Source: Gemmatimonadaceae bacterium (GTDB lineage Bacteria; Latescibacterota; UBA2968; UBA8231). From it: a stretch of DNA of 64,000 nucleotides. Location: assembly GCA_026706075.1 (NCBI GenBank), contig JAPOZM010000002.1, forward strand, positions 62,001 through 126,000, written 5' to 3'. The position numbers and the translations under genes are program-made. Below are positions 27,501 to 36,461 of the stretch, piece by piece; positions within the stretch are counted from its first letter, which is position 1; each line of letters starts with the position of its first letter. The notes under the pieces were generated by a model, which saw only the letters and a list, made by a program, of their open reading frames with translations, had not been told where the DNA came from and ran no database searches.

Positions 27501-30151
27501 TCGAGGTCGGCCACCACCACCGAGACCCGAGCCGGCGCCCCGACGCGGACGTAGCCGTAGTCGAGGTCCGGCTTCTTCAGCCCCACGTAGAAGTCGTACG
27601 GGTCGATGGGGATCTGCCGCCGGCCGTGGTTGGGGCGTCCCCCCTTCTCCAGGACCCGGGCGGTGAGCAGGGCCCGCAAGGCCGAGGGCGCGCCGGACAG
27701 GACGGGCAGGCTCCACTCAGCGCGGGCCTTGCCTTCGGCGTCGAGGGCACCCTTGAAGATCACGGCGCTCACGGGCCGGTAGTCGACGGCCTCGTTGGTG
27801 AAGGTGAACCCCTCGTAGCGCGGGAAGCTCTTCGGCGCGCTCTGCAGCGAGACGCTCAGCTCCGCCTGCAACCCGGCCGCCGGGGCGCCGAACAGGTAGG
27901 CGCTCTTCAGGTCCGCCTTCAGGACCCCGTCGTCTCGGCCCAGGCGCTCCCTGTCCGGGGAGATCTCCGTTTTGAGCCGGAAGGGGACGACGGTCTCGAT
28001 CTTGAGCACGTGGTCGAAGGTGCTGTCGCCGATGCGCACCCGGGCCCGCCAGTTGCCGGTGGGGTCGTCGGGGCCGGTGGCGAAGGAGAAGCTGTAGAGC
28101 CCCTCCCGCGCCCCCCGGAGCACCTGCTCGAAGACCATCTGGTTTCGGGGGTTGAAGATCCGGCAGGTGGCGGGATGGTCGTCGGGGAAGGTGAAGTCCG
28201 GGTGCCGGGCGACGACGGAGAGGTTGATCTCGTCCCCGGGCCGGTAGACGCCGCGCTCGGTGTAGATGAAGGCCCGGGGGCCGGGACGCGCCTCGGCGCC
28301 GCCCACGTCGAAGGTCGACAGGTTCCAGGCCATGTCGCCCGGCTTGATCAGGCTTCGCTGCCCCTCGTGCTCGGCCTCGACGTAGAAGATCTCGTCGGTG
28401 ACGCCCTCGAAGCGGGCCAGCCCGCGGCCATCGGTCCGGCCCCGGGCGGCGACCTGGTCCTGGTAGGTGCGCAGGGTCACCTCGACCCCGGACAGGGGCC
28501 GGGCGTCGCCGATGCGGGTGGCGTACACGAGGTGCTGGTCGTGGCCGCGCTTGTATGTCAGCCCGATGTCGCTGACGATCACGGCCTTGGCCGCCCGGCC
28601 GTGGGCGCGGGCGTAGCCCTCGGACATCGGGTCCGAGTAGTAGTCGCGGCCCCTCCGGCGTCCGCGCTGGTCGTAGTGGCGGCGGATCTCCTCGGCGCCG
28701 CCGGCGGGACGGTAGAGCATGTCCTCCTGCTCGAAGCGCAGCTCCACCAGGAAGATCCCCCGGTCCCCCTCGGCGATCAGGGCCCCCAGGTCCAGCTCGT
28801 GCTCCAGCCAGGAGTTGCGCTGGTCGGGGATCTGCAGGGTGTCGAGGGCGACGCGCACACCGACGCGGCGCACGTTGTAGGCGCGGAAGGAGTTGCGCCG
28901 CTCCCGGCCGCTGCGCAGGCTCTCGCTCTGCAGGAAGGGCCCGAGGTTGGAGGCGAAGACCTTCTTCACCTCCAGGTAGACCCGCCCGAGGTTGAGGGTG
29001 GCGAAGCGCAGCCGCCGGTCCCGAGACGACGGCAGGAAGACGCCGTCCCGGGCGAAGCGCAGACTCGGCTTGCGGTCGGAGAACCCGACCTCCCGGCGCA
29101 CGGTCTCCCCGGTGCGGGTGCCCCAGCGGCTGCGGATCCCGGGGTGGACGACCAGGTCGTACCGGCCGCCGTGCTCGAACTCCCCGTCCACGAGGATCTC
29201 CTTGCCCGAGGCCTTCAGGCGGACCTCGGCCTCCGGCTGCACCTGGACCAGGCCCTCCGCGTCCTGGCGCGGGTCCAGCTCGTCGGAGAACACCAGGACC
29301 AGGCGGGGCACGTCCCCGTCCTCGTCCTTGTCCACCTTCTCCAGGCGCATCTCCTGCAGCGGCGCCAGGGGGATCACCCTCTCCCAGGCGTGGGAGATCT
29401 CCAGCTCCTCGTGATCGACGGCGAAGAGGTAGGTCTGCCCGGTGGTGTCCCTCTTCATGACGGCGCTGGTGAAGGTGAAGACCCGGCCCTCCTCGTCCGC
29501 CTCCCAGGCCAGCTGCAGCGGGGTCTCTCCCCGACGCAGGGTCGCGGCCCGGCGCACGCGGTCCAGCTCCGCCGCTTCCGTCAGCTCCAGACGGCCCCGG
29601 TAGATCAGGTACTTGGGGTCGCCCGCGGTCTTCAGGTCGAAGTCGCCTTCGAGGGAGAAGATCTCGCGGCCGGCGACGGTGAAGTCGAACTCCAGGGGCT
29701 CGAGGTCGGGACGGTCCGGCAGCAGGGCCGCCAGGTCGAGGCGGCCCCGGTAGGCCTGGCGCGCGGCCAGGGGCCGGTTGGGCCGGAAGACCAGGTCCCG
29801 GGTGGACTCCCACCTCGCGGTGCCGTCGATCGGCGGGGTGAAGGCGAAGACCCGCTTCTTCAGGGGGTGGTCGAGGAGGCTGCCGTCGACGACGCGCTTC
29901 GTGAAGCGGACCTTGACGGGACCGCGGGACGACACCGTGCCGGAGGTCACCGTGCTCACCAGCCGCGCCGTCTCGGGCGCGACCGCGGCGGGCAGGTCCT
30001 CCACCTGCTCGCGGGCGCAGCCGAGGGCGAGGGCCAGGGGCAGGACCATGCCCGGGAGGGCGGTCCGGCCGCCGGTCCGGAGAGGAGGTCGGTGCCGGGA
30101 GACCGCCGGGTTTGGAGTGCAGGTTCCCAGGATCTTCGGTCTCCCGTGCAT
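24551..30151 (-). CDS. yfhM: Bacterial alpha-2-macroglobulin, thioester type, lipoprotein
   Basis: 1866 residues from ATG 30151, chosen for AAGGAGGAG 3 nt upstream; the lipobox LALGC is then preceded by a 34-residue Arg-rich leader, and ATG 30049 is a weaker alternative. The order of MG domains, the bait-like middle and the thioester domain are recognisable. The thioester motif YGCLEQ (Cys1408, Gln1411) is intact, so it can trap attacking proteases covalently. Segments such as YTERGVYRPGDEINL and RSSPVVYETEERALRPGE are typical. It is anchored on the periplasmic side, where with PBP1C it is thought to protect the cell when the envelope is breached. Length fits the roughly 1650-1900 residue bacterial class. 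Confidence 0.93.
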   Translation of the reverse strand: MHGRPKILGTCTPNPAVSRHRPPLRTGGRTALPGMVLPLALALGCAREQVEDLPAAVAPETARLVSTVTSGTVSSRGPVKVRFTKRVVDGSLLDHPLKKRVFAFTPPIDGTARWESTRDLVFRPNRPLAARQAYRGRLDLAALLPDRPDLEPLEFDFTVAGREIFSLEGDFDLKTAGDPKYLIYRGRLELTEAAELDRVRRAATLRRGETPLQLAWEADEEGRVFTFTSAVMKRDTTGQTYLFAVDHEELEISHAWERVIPLAPLQEMRLEKVDKDEDGDVPRLVLVFSDELDPRQDAEGLVQVQPEAEVRLKASGKEILVDGEFEHGGRYDLVVHPGIRSRWGTRTGETVRREVGFSDRKPSLRFARDGVFLPSSRDRRLRFATLNLGRVYLEVKKVFASNLGPFLQSESLRSGRERRNSFRAYNVRRVGVRVALDTLQIPDQRNSWLEHELDLGALIAEGDRGIFLVELRFEQEDMLYRPAGGAEEIRRHYDQRGRRRGRDYYSDPMSEGYARAHGRAAKAVIVSDIGLTYKRGHDQHLVYATRIGDARPLSGVEVTLRTYQDQVAARGRTDGRGLARFEGVTDEIFYVEAEHEGQRSLIKPGDMAWNLSTFDVGGAEARPGPRAFIYTERGVYRPGDEINLSVVARHPDFTFPDDHPATCRIFNPRNQMVFEQVLRGAREGLYSFSFATGPDDPTGNWRARVRIGDSTFDHVLKIETVVPFRLKTEISPDRERLGRDDGVLKADLKSAYLFGAPAAGLQAELSVSLQSAPKSFPRYEGFTFTNEAVDYRPVSAVIFKGALDAEGKARAEWSLPVLSGAPSALRALLTARVLEKGGRPNHGRRQIPIDPYDFYVGLKKPDLDYGYVRVGAPARVSVVVADLDGNPVAGRSLRCRVYRGTTHWWWEYESRAAFRRRFKSDRRTELVSEERIVSALTPVDLLFEPEERGEYLIEVADGDDRGHAAAFFVRAYHRGRTPAGGGSEGVMVLKTDRERYRPGEEAVIRFPVPGEGSVLFSVERGGRVLDSRWYRLDGNREEASIPVPVTADMIPTAYASVSLIQPYAQTGNDRPLRLYGVVPIEVHDPDTRLDFDIRMPEPLRPGEPFEVEVVSAADSAAFTLAVVDEGLLALTDFATPDPWKAFFRKQRLGVRTFDLFAHVIGAARGDPFRVFAIGGGMAAKRAAREEEARRRRFPPVSMFAGPLSTDASGHARVRFVMPNYVGAVRAMVVGARGQRFGRAERTVAVKSDLMVLSTLPRVIGPGDRAEVPVTLFAMADSLGAVEVSLQVEGPLTVAGEALKQVDLTAPGERDLTFELEAALAVGPATVVVEASSASGARASRRTDLEVRPSSPVVYETEERALRPGETVTFTVPDKGMPGTNRARISVRRRPAFNFDNQMLGLVRYPYGCLEQIVSSVFPQLYLKDLVDLKPEERRIVAADVDERVNEAIRRLRRFRLPDASFSLWPGQRQPSAWGSTWAGHFLIEARALGYHVPEEMLQGWLRYQHLQSGLTRDPLKVRVYRVYLLALAGDPALGAMNLLKENEVGSMHDLEKWLLASAYQLAGVQETADEIARGAGVEVDEYRELGNTYGSRLRDQALILDALVLFRRWGAADELAAEVAQGVTRGWHSTQTTGAALLALGKYDRALRGDGPPAPISGTILLPGGEAVPFRTESLGYQVEIDSGFGGQVEVLLDSAVGVDRAFAALDWEGVPLRGEVGDEEGRIRLSVDWLDEDGMPISPDTLAQGTAFWGRIRVENHSPHHDLEEVALTQLLPAGWEVESPRLAAEARPAWTKKWRLNAEEYLDVRDDRVDWFFDMPRRGHPLDFALRLNAVTRGTFALPPTQVEAMYDRDFRARKAGGTVVVGP

Positions 30152-30364
30152 GACTCCTCCTTCCGTCAGGGCCCGCGGATGGGCGGCTCGATCAGGGAGG
30201 CCCGCCGGCCCCGTGATGGATGGTACTGCGGGCGATCCGGTACACGGTAGAGGCTCCAGGGGCGCGGGCGTTCCCGGTGCCGCCGCTCAGACGAACGGTA
30301 CCCCTCTTTCGATTCTTCCTGCCTGCCGCGGGTCCCACGGCGGTCCCGATGACGGGGGTAGTCC

Positions 30365-30727
30365 CTATGCCGGCGTGTGCGGCTCCACCTCCCGCTCGAT
30401 CTTCGGCCGGATCGTGCGACCGGCGACTTCGAGATCATAACGGGTCTGCAGATTGATCCAGAATTCGGGCGTCACGCCGAAGTAGCGTCCCAGGCGCAGC
30501 GCGGTGTCCGTCGTGACACCCCGGCGTCCGAGCACGATATCGTTGAGCCTCGGCCTCGAGACCTTGATGGCCTGGGCGAGCCGGTACACGCTGAGCCCAA
30601 GCGGCTGCAGGAACTCGTCCCGCAGGATCTCCCCCGGGTGCACGGGGGGCAGGCGCCGACTGGAGGCCACATCCGAGAAATCCACGTTCTCCCGATCCAG
30701 GTCTTCGCGTTTGATGGGCATGCTCAT
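30365..30727 (-). CDS. higA: HigA-type HTH antitoxin, orphan
   Basis: 120 residues. An XRE-type helix-turn-helix protein of the HigA subfamily, with the diagnostic start PVHPGEILRDEFLQPLGLSV, helix-turn-helix residues about 45-65 (LAQAIKVSRPRLNDIVLGRR) and FWINLQTRYDLEVA after it. HigA represses its operon and neutralises HigB. No HigB toxin gene is on either side; the upstream neighbour is a DUF433 gene and a toxin remnant. It may be a stand-alone repressor or the survivor of a lost module. Confidence 0.85.
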   Translation of the reverse strand: MSMPIKREDLDRENVDFSDVASSRRLPPVHPGEILRDEFLQPLGLSVYRLAQAIKVSRPRLNDIVLGRRGVTTDTALRLGRYFGVTPEFWINLQTRYDLEVAGRTIRPKIEREVEPHTPA

Positions 30728-30790
30728 TCAGGCCGTGTTCCAGGCTCTTCGCGGGAAGCCGAAGTCCTTGTCCGCGGTGATCAGCAAGGC
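30728..30790 (-). pseudogene. Remnant of a DUF5615-type PIN-like toxin
   Basis: The minus frame reads ALLITADKDFG followed by nine residues and a stop, 21 codons in all, directly abutting the HigA start codon. LLITADKDFG is the conserved acidic motif of DUF5615 toxins, normally encoded just after a DUF433 gene, as here. The rest of the toxin gene is missing, so a deletion took out the front and the tail is lost. Confidence 0.55.
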
Positions 30791-30996
30791 ACCTCAGCAC
30801 GCAGAGTACGAGCTGCAAACCTCAGGGCTGCCAGAACGCCTTCCCGGGTCAGACGGGGATGCTCCTCGAGGACTTGCTCGATCGTCTCGCCTGCGGAGAG
30901 TTTCTCCAGGATCAACTCAACGGTGATGCGCGTTCCTGTAACGACGGGCTTCCCCATCATCACCGATGGATCACACTGGATGAGATCAGCATCCAT
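30781..30996 (-). CDS. DUF433-family antitoxin-like protein
   Basis: 71 residues from ATG 30996, preceded by GGAGGGGAG. The pattern MGKPVVTGTRITVELILEKLSAGETIEQVLEEHPRLT is typical of DUF433 (VapB-like) proteins, small helical antitoxins with a winged-helix-like core, usually paired with DUF5615 toxins. The C-terminus (TLRAEVPC) runs into the toxin remnant and ends earlier than many relatives, so the protein may be slightly truncated. Confidence 0.78.
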   Translation of the reverse strand: MDADLIQCDPSVMMGKPVVTGTRITVELILEKLSAGETIEQVLEEHPRLTREGVLAALRFAARTLRAEVPC

Positions 30997-31063
30997 ACTC
31001 CCCTCCTCGGTCGGGTCTCATCGGTAAAGTCAAAAGCTGGGACTCGCCGCGGGGGCGGCGCCA

Positions 31064-31204
31064 TCAAGGCTCGCCCTGAAGGGTGAAGTGCCACGACTCC
31101 CGAGCGCAGGGGGCGAAGCGGTGGGCCCCCATCAGGCCCTGCAGAACAAAGCCGTTGACGCCGCTCCTGCGCCGGTAGGCGTCGTAGACGTTGAGGCCGA
31201 GGCC
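31064..31204 (-). pseudogene. Decayed M15D D-alanyl-D-alanine dipeptidase (VanX-like) fragment
   Basis: A minus-strand frame ending at TGA 31064 reads GLGLNVYDAYRRR then, without the middle of the protein, NGFVLQGLMGAHRF and ESWHFTLQGEP. GLxVYDAYRP (N-terminal half) and EWWHFTLxxEP (C-terminal end) are both conserved in M15D dipeptidases but normally lie about 100 residues apart, so an internal deletion joined them. Further upstream the frame is broken. The catalytic His of WHF remains but the fragment cannot fold. Confidence 0.6.
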
Positions 31205-31257
31205 GACAGGCGGCGCAGAGGCTGCTGTACTCCGGCAATGGCGACCTCGTCAATCGT

Positions 31258-34200
31258 TTAAGCCGTCTCCTCACGCACCAAAGACTGAACCCACTCATCT
31301 ATCGAAACACCGTCCTGCCAGAGATCCGGCGACAGACCGTACCGCAGCTGCTCCTCATTCCGCAATCGAACTGGAATGTGAGAGCTCGTCATGGCATCCA
31401 CTCCGTTGTAGACATCAACAACCTTCCCACCAATCCCTGAGACGATCCTTGCATACGGCTCAACATCACACGGCTCCCATGCCTTCTTCAACTCCCGGCC
31501 TTGCAGGTCGACCACACAGAGGACGAACCGATCTGGGGCTTCTGAAGCGGTCCTGGCCTGCAACGGGGAGAGCCGGACATCCCCTGTAGTTGTCGCCTTA
31601 ACTTCAAGAAAGTAGCCTCCCATCTCGAAAGGAAAGCTCGCCTCCTCAAGACATCCATCAATTGCGCCGGGCAAGACTTCGTAGTCGTACCCTCGATCTT
31701 CCAATCTTAGACTCAATCCCTGTGCCTCCACGGCTCTTGCTAAGGCATCCTGTACGGCATGGCCGAAACTACGGTTTGTTTCCCGCGCTTCCGCCCGACG
31801 CCTTCGTTCCATCAATTCCATCCTGATCTCCACTGCTTCATCGGGGCTCAAATCACAGATGAGCCTTGCTAGGTCGGGATCATCGACAACCGACCTCAAC
31901 AACTCCCGATTGCGGACCGCCGACTCCAGTAGATTAGGATCCTCAAGGAATCCCTCCAACTTGGACTGCGACTCCTCGTCCATGGCTTCCAGCATCAAGC
32001 CGAGTCGTCCGAACCCGAAGACCTCATGCAGCAAGTCTCTGCCCTCAGGATTCCCCCGCAGCATCGCTGGCTCAAAAAGCGGCCGCAGGTAGTTCTCGTT
32101 GGCCGGCACTGGGGCGTACCCTTCCTCCGTCGAGTCTTCTGACAGTGGAACAGGGACCCACGAGCGCACCTTCAACTCATACGGCCAGGTAGCGCCACGC
32201 ACCGACATTTGAACTGAATCCTCCCCTGCCCTCCCCGTGACCTCTCGAATCTCACGCCAACTCGCATCTTCCCTTGCCGCGACCTCTATCGCAAACTTCA
32301 ACAACAGCCTTGCCAGATCCGGATCGCGGCCGGAGCGCTGTATCAAATCGGTGGATAGAAAGGCAATCTGACTGAACACGGCATTCCTCACCGTGACTTT
32401 CGTTCTGACCTGCCCGTCCAACGACATCGCGTTTAGCAGGCTATCATCCGCGATCTCCGGCCGGACCGCTTCATACAGAGGTGCGGGAATCACCAGCCCC
32501 TTCGCCAATAGTGGACCTAGTGCCTGCACCAACTTGTCGTCAGCACAGTAGTGGTCGGACAACACCCGGTTCTTCGTGTATAGCCCAGCGTAGTCCTGCG
32601 CCGATTGGGGCCACTCTTGAATTGGCGCCAGAATCTGCCGACTACCCGCAAGGCGGATGATAGTACCAGCTGCCGTCAACAATGGGCACCGTCTGAGACG
32701 TTGGCTGTCCCCATCCTTAACGAGATAGGACATCAGCCGAGCCGAACCACGCAGGGGAGACATCTTCCCTTCCGAAAGCAGGTCATCACTTGCCTCCCTG
32801 CTATCATCGGGCAGTACCTCATTCAATCTCTCAATTATACCATCGACTGCAACTGACTCAGTAATGGACTCACCGCACAAGCTGGCAATGAAATCTGCTG
32901 ACCCATCTTCCTGTTCACCAAGTGCTCTCCACAGAGTCTTGTCGAGAAGCTGCGTTCGCAAATTCAGTCCCAAGTCTTCCCCAATATCCTTGACCTCCTC
33001 ATCGATCCCTTCATCAATGCTAAGGTCTCCCGGACTTCGTAGGTGACCACTCTGGTCGGGCAGAAGTCCCCTGCAAATCCTGTCCACGGCATACTCGCGG
33101 CCTATCTCCGCTAGTAGCACGAATAGCTGAGTCAACCAGCGGACACGATCCCCACCAACTGGTAGATCCCCTAGAAGCTCAGAGCCTGGCCTAACTCGAT
33201 CGGCCAATTCCTCCACCCCTATACGACTCGTGCTCAGGCCGGACTCATCCCAAAGGCGGGCGATCTCTGTCCACTTGGGAGAGATTCCTGCTACAGGAAG
33301 GTGCAGACTGTCGACGTCGGCGGCCATCCCATAGATCCTCTCGTGGATGGCAAGTTCCACTCCATCTCGGTTCAGTGACGCCGCCAGAAAGGACGCAGCA
33401 TCCGTTCGCACCCCATCCAGGGCAGGTAGCCACCCAACGCGAGTTTCGACGATCGGCTCAGCAGCAGTCCTCCTGACGACTTCCGATATCACCTCTCTCC
33501 ACCACTCCCTTTCGCTACTATCGCCTTCGCCACTAAAGGTCTTTGTTGGCACCGCCAACTGCGCAAGCCTGTAAGCATCTATCCAACCAGACTCGACTCC
33601 GTATCGGACAAACCCGGGAAGGGCTGACATAGCTGTAGAAATGAGCTCCTTGTCATCCCTACTCATAAGGATGCCGTTCCGCTCCTGTTGGGCTCTGAAC
33701 TTTCCGTCTAACACGATGTTGAAGGGCAGGAAGCCGGTCTCTATGATGGGAAACTGAACGAAGAGTCTCGGAAATTCCGTGTTGGGGACTATCAGGTGAG
33801 TGCGGCTGCCGCGCTCTTCTGTCACGGCAAGCACTCCGGCCGGGCTATCCCCCAAACATGCACGGACTACACTGAGTGACCTACTCCCACGAGCTTCATC
33901 AAGAATTATCCGGGTCTCCCGTAGAGTGAGATCTCCCCACTCCCGGTCAAGAGAACACTGTGGATCGAACGTAGTGGCAACTTCTTTGGACATCTCAATG
34001 CGAACTTGCCCAAGTCTGTGGCAAGTACCATACAGATAGGGCAGTACACGCTGCAGGAATTCCATCCCCGTCAAGGCAACATCATTGGTCACCTCCCGAT
34101 AGGTGAACGAAGCCGTTGGGTGAGCCACGGTCCAGGCGTCGCACACGCCTTCTGCCCTCCGCAGTGCCGCCTTTGCTTGCTCAATGTTCTCTACTATTGA

Positions 34201-34647
34201 GTCCTCATCACCACCCCGAACTAGGTTGATGTGAAATAGCTCGTTCCCCTCCTGCGTTGAGAGCACGCCATCCACTCCAACGTTCGGGGACAACCCATGG
34301 GTAACCAAGAAGCCGGTCCCGAACCGTCCTGTGGTTTCCTCATCATCAAAATCCTTGCTGGAACCGCCGGAAAGCAATGCTGCCAGTTCTGCGCTGGTGA
34401 AGGGTCTTCCCGTATGGGAGACAGCCAGTTCGCCTTCACGGAGGGTAATCGCAACGTCAACGTCCTGGCTCCCGTCACGAGGGCCAGAGTCGTGAGCATT
34501 CTGAACGAACTCAAGGGGCCATCGAAGACTTGACCGAGTAGGACTCTCCCGCGCAGCTTCTACTCTCTCCCTAATCCGCCGGGCGTCATTCTGGATGATC
34601 TGTTGATTCTGCGCGTGCTCGAATTCACTCAGAGCTGTGCTGCTCAT
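31258..34647 (-). CDS. Sacsin-like GHKL ATPase with C-terminal DUF3883-like domain
   Basis: 1129 residues from ATG 34647 (AAGGAAGG about 9 nt upstream; an upstream TTG frame extension is less likely). The N-terminus has a Hsp90/sacsin-type ATP pocket: LEFVQNAHDSG (Glu46, Asn50, Asp53) and GRFGTGF (107-113); the G1 box is degenerate (SHTGRPF instead of DxGxG). A long helical middle has no recognised domain. Near the C-terminus FPFEMGGYFLEVKATTTGDVRLSPLQ (EVK at 1015-1017) and RFVLCVVDLQG match DUF3883-like, PD-(D/E)xK-related domains. Such proteins are common in defence islands. It is the last gene of the cassette, 307 bp after the second GHKL gene. Confidence 0.75.
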   Translation of the reverse strand: MSSTALSEFEHAQNQQIIQNDARRIRERVEAARESPTRSSLRWPLEFVQNAHDSGPRDGSQDVDVAITLREGELAVSHTGRPFTSAELAALLSGGSSKDFDDEETTGRFGTGFLVTHGLSPNVGVDGVLSTQEGNELFHINLVRGGDEDSIVENIEQAKAALRRAEGVCDAWTVAHPTASFTYREVTNDVALTGMEFLQRVLPYLYGTCHRLGQVRIEMSKEVATTFDPQCSLDREWGDLTLRETRIILDEARGSRSLSVVRACLGDSPAGVLAVTEERGSRTHLIVPNTEFPRLFVQFPIIETGFLPFNIVLDGKFRAQQERNGILMSRDDKELISTAMSALPGFVRYGVESGWIDAYRLAQLAVPTKTFSGEGDSSEREWWREVISEVVRRTAAEPIVETRVGWLPALDGVRTDAASFLAASLNRDGVELAIHERIYGMAADVDSLHLPVAGISPKWTEIARLWDESGLSTSRIGVEELADRVRPGSELLGDLPVGGDRVRWLTQLFVLLAEIGREYAVDRICRGLLPDQSGHLRSPGDLSIDEGIDEEVKDIGEDLGLNLRTQLLDKTLWRALGEQEDGSADFIASLCGESITESVAVDGIIERLNEVLPDDSREASDDLLSEGKMSPLRGSARLMSYLVKDGDSQRLRRCPLLTAAGTIIRLAGSRQILAPIQEWPQSAQDYAGLYTKNRVLSDHYCADDKLVQALGPLLAKGLVIPAPLYEAVRPEIADDSLLNAMSLDGQVRTKVTVRNAVFSQIAFLSTDLIQRSGRDPDLARLLLKFAIEVAAREDASWREIREVTGRAGEDSVQMSVRGATWPYELKVRSWVPVPLSEDSTEEGYAPVPANENYLRPLFEPAMLRGNPEGRDLLHEVFGFGRLGLMLEAMDEESQSKLEGFLEDPNLLESAVRNRELLRSVVDDPDLARLICDLSPDEAVEIRMELMERRRRAEARETNRSFGHAVQDALARAVEAQGLSLRLEDRGYDYEVLPGAIDGCLEEASFPFEMGGYFLEVKATTTGDVRLSPLQARTASEAPDRFVLCVVDLQGRELKKAWEPCDVEPYARIVSGIGGKVVDVYNGVDAMTSSHIPVRLRNEEQLRYGLSPDLWQDGVSIDEWVQSLVREETA

Positions 34648-34954
34648 TACCAAGCCTTCCTTGTTGCGACCCAACTGTCCCGATTTCTAGTCCGAGAGTA
34701 TCCTTAGGACACACGTCCACCCAAGAATCAGGGCCCCCACCTCCCCCGTTCCGTCCTCTTTGCCCGCCATGGTCCGGGATACCACTCGCGCTCAGAAAGC
34801 CTCCAAACTCACAGTGGGTCAGAGCCAGCGTATGTCCCCCCGAAAAACCACTCTACTTGACGCAACCGTGTAGGTCTCGCCCCTTCTGAGATGCTCCAAG
34901 ATTCAGTGCCACTCTCATCAGGGCACAGGTTCTGGCGACTCTCACCTGCGATGA
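34648..34954. other. 307-bp gap inside the cassette, no gene seen
   Basis: No frame on either strand here has both a start with a Shine-Dalgarno and a recognisable product. It is the only large gap in the seven-gene cassette and probably holds a separate promoter for the 1129-residue ATPase gene. I cannot assign -35/-10 boxes or a terminator with a T-tract. Confidence 0.4.
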
Positions 34955-36439
34955 TCAACAGAATGCCCCTTCCAAGGCCCTTAGGGCCATTTCCGGTGAG
35001 TCGCAAGCATCGGCGAGTTGCTCAAAAGCGATGCGCCAGCGCTCTCCGTCCCGACTCCGTCGTCGGCCAGATGTCGGGGCTTTCTCCTGCAGCTTCTCTT
35101 TCACAAGGGACAGGCTCGCCTCGATGGCGCTAAGTTCCTCGATGCTATCGAGATGACCGTCACCAAGTTGGAGCGCCTCCTCCCGAGCGCGTCGGACGCT
35201 CACTTCCTCTGCTGCAACTACCCGTTGTACGAACTCAAGCGCCGCCTTGTCCGAGGACACCAGCCTCCTGGCCGGACCCAATGCTTGGTTCGCTCGCTCC
35301 ACTCTTGCGGCAACCCTCCTCCCTGCGTGCCGAACAGACGAGTTCTGCCTACACCGACCAGCCACCCTTCGGGCGACCGCGGTAAGGTGATTCTCCAGGT
35401 TTCTTGTATGAGCCCCTGGCTCGAAGTAGGTCCGGTAGCCGTTCGGGGAGATCCTTGGGTCAAGGACGTGGACCTCGCCGACGCACCAGCGGTTGAATCG
35501 CTCTTCCGGAAACAGGTGATCGAACACATTCTCCCCACCGACCTGGATATCGCCGGCCCTCGCGCGTAGACCGCGGACACCGAGGCTTCGAGGGATGGCC
35601 CCACGGTATCCGGAGTGCGCGAGCCAGCCCACGGCTGCCACCCTGTCTCCGGAAATGCTAGCTACCTCGAATGTCTCCAGTTCCACGAAGGCATCGCTGA
35701 CGGTCTCTGAGAAAGCAATTGAGGCGTGGTCCAGCCGCTGCAGGGGCAAATCGACGCCATTCACTCCCACCTCCAGTGAGAACCCCCTGCCATGACTCGC
35801 CAGGAAATTGTCGACGGTACCTGAAAACGGGAAGGCGCTGGACAGCGGAACAGGGCAGACTTCCGCCACATATGCCCTCACGGCATCCATGTTCAGAAGC
35901 TGGCCCGCCGCGTGCCGGGAGACGCCACTGACTTCTACCTCAAAGAAGTGCTCAGGAAAGCAATCACCCGGCGCAGTGGTGATGTCAACGCACTCCTCGA
36001 GGATCGACTTAACGGTTGCACCCTCCAGAACCTTCTCCCGCAGCGTACCCCCGTTCCAGACGACCTGCGTAATCCGCTTCCGCCCCCTGCATCGCGTGCG
36101 GAACGTAACCGACTCCGCGAAAGCCAAACCGGAAAGCCTGCCGATCCCGCGGAATCCTCTATCAACCCCCCGCGTCTTGGAACTGTCGCCTACCGCAACT
36201 AAGGCTCTTGCGGCTTCCGATTGCGGTAGACCGGGCCCATCATCCCGAATCCGGATCCCGCGAGAACTGGGGTCGATCTCTATGTCGACCCGACCACCGA
36301 CCTCCGAAGCAGCTACCGCATCGCTGGAGTTCTGTAGGTACTCCCGGTAGATTGCTAGAGGATTCTGGTACATTCCGATGGTGACGAGAGAAAGGATGTT
36401 CGCACCAACTAGCTGCATCCCTGGACTTCTCTTACCCAT
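34955..36439 (-). CDS. Hsp90/MutL-like GHKL ATPase
   Basis: 494 residues from ATG 36439, with GGAGG 7 nt upstream. The GHKL ATP site is canonical: YREYLQNSSDAV (N-box, Glu33, Asn37, Asp40), IRDDGPGL (G1 box, 66-71) and GFRGIGRLSG (G2, 95-104). The N-terminus IGMYQNPLAIYREYLQNSSDA resembles HtpG, but the protein is shorter (about 494 versus about 620 residues), and no HtpG dimerisation domain is evident. The C-terminal 150 residues are charged and helical. The gene starts 22 bp after the radical SAM stop, in the same operon. It may act as a regulated conformational switch for the cassette, which is an inference. Confidence 0.78.
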   Translation of the reverse strand: MGKRSPGMQLVGANILSLVTIGMYQNPLAIYREYLQNSSDAVAASEVGGRVDIEIDPSSRGIRIRDDGPGLPQSEAARALVAVGDSSKTRGVDRGFRGIGRLSGLAFAESVTFRTRCRGRKRITQVVWNGGTLREKVLEGATVKSILEECVDITTAPGDCFPEHFFEVEVSGVSRHAAGQLLNMDAVRAYVAEVCPVPLSSAFPFSGTVDNFLASHGRGFSLEVGVNGVDLPLQRLDHASIAFSETVSDAFVELETFEVASISGDRVAAVGWLAHSGYRGAIPRSLGVRGLRARAGDIQVGGENVFDHLFPEERFNRWCVGEVHVLDPRISPNGYRTYFEPGAHTRNLENHLTAVARRVAGRCRQNSSVRHAGRRVAARVERANQALGPARRLVSSDKAALEFVQRVVAAEEVSVRRAREEALQLGDGHLDSIEELSAIEASLSLVKEKLQEKAPTSGRRRSRDGERWRIAFEQLADACDSPEMALRALEGAFC

Positions 36440-36461
36440 ATCCCTACCTCCCTGTTTGGCC

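Noticed and set aside
24686-30250. An 1854-codon plus-strand frame opposite the alpha-2-macroglobulin gene
   Set aside because: It is a GC-driven antisense frame with no domain, no signal and biased Gly/Ala/His composition; the minus strand carries a complete thioester macroglobulin.
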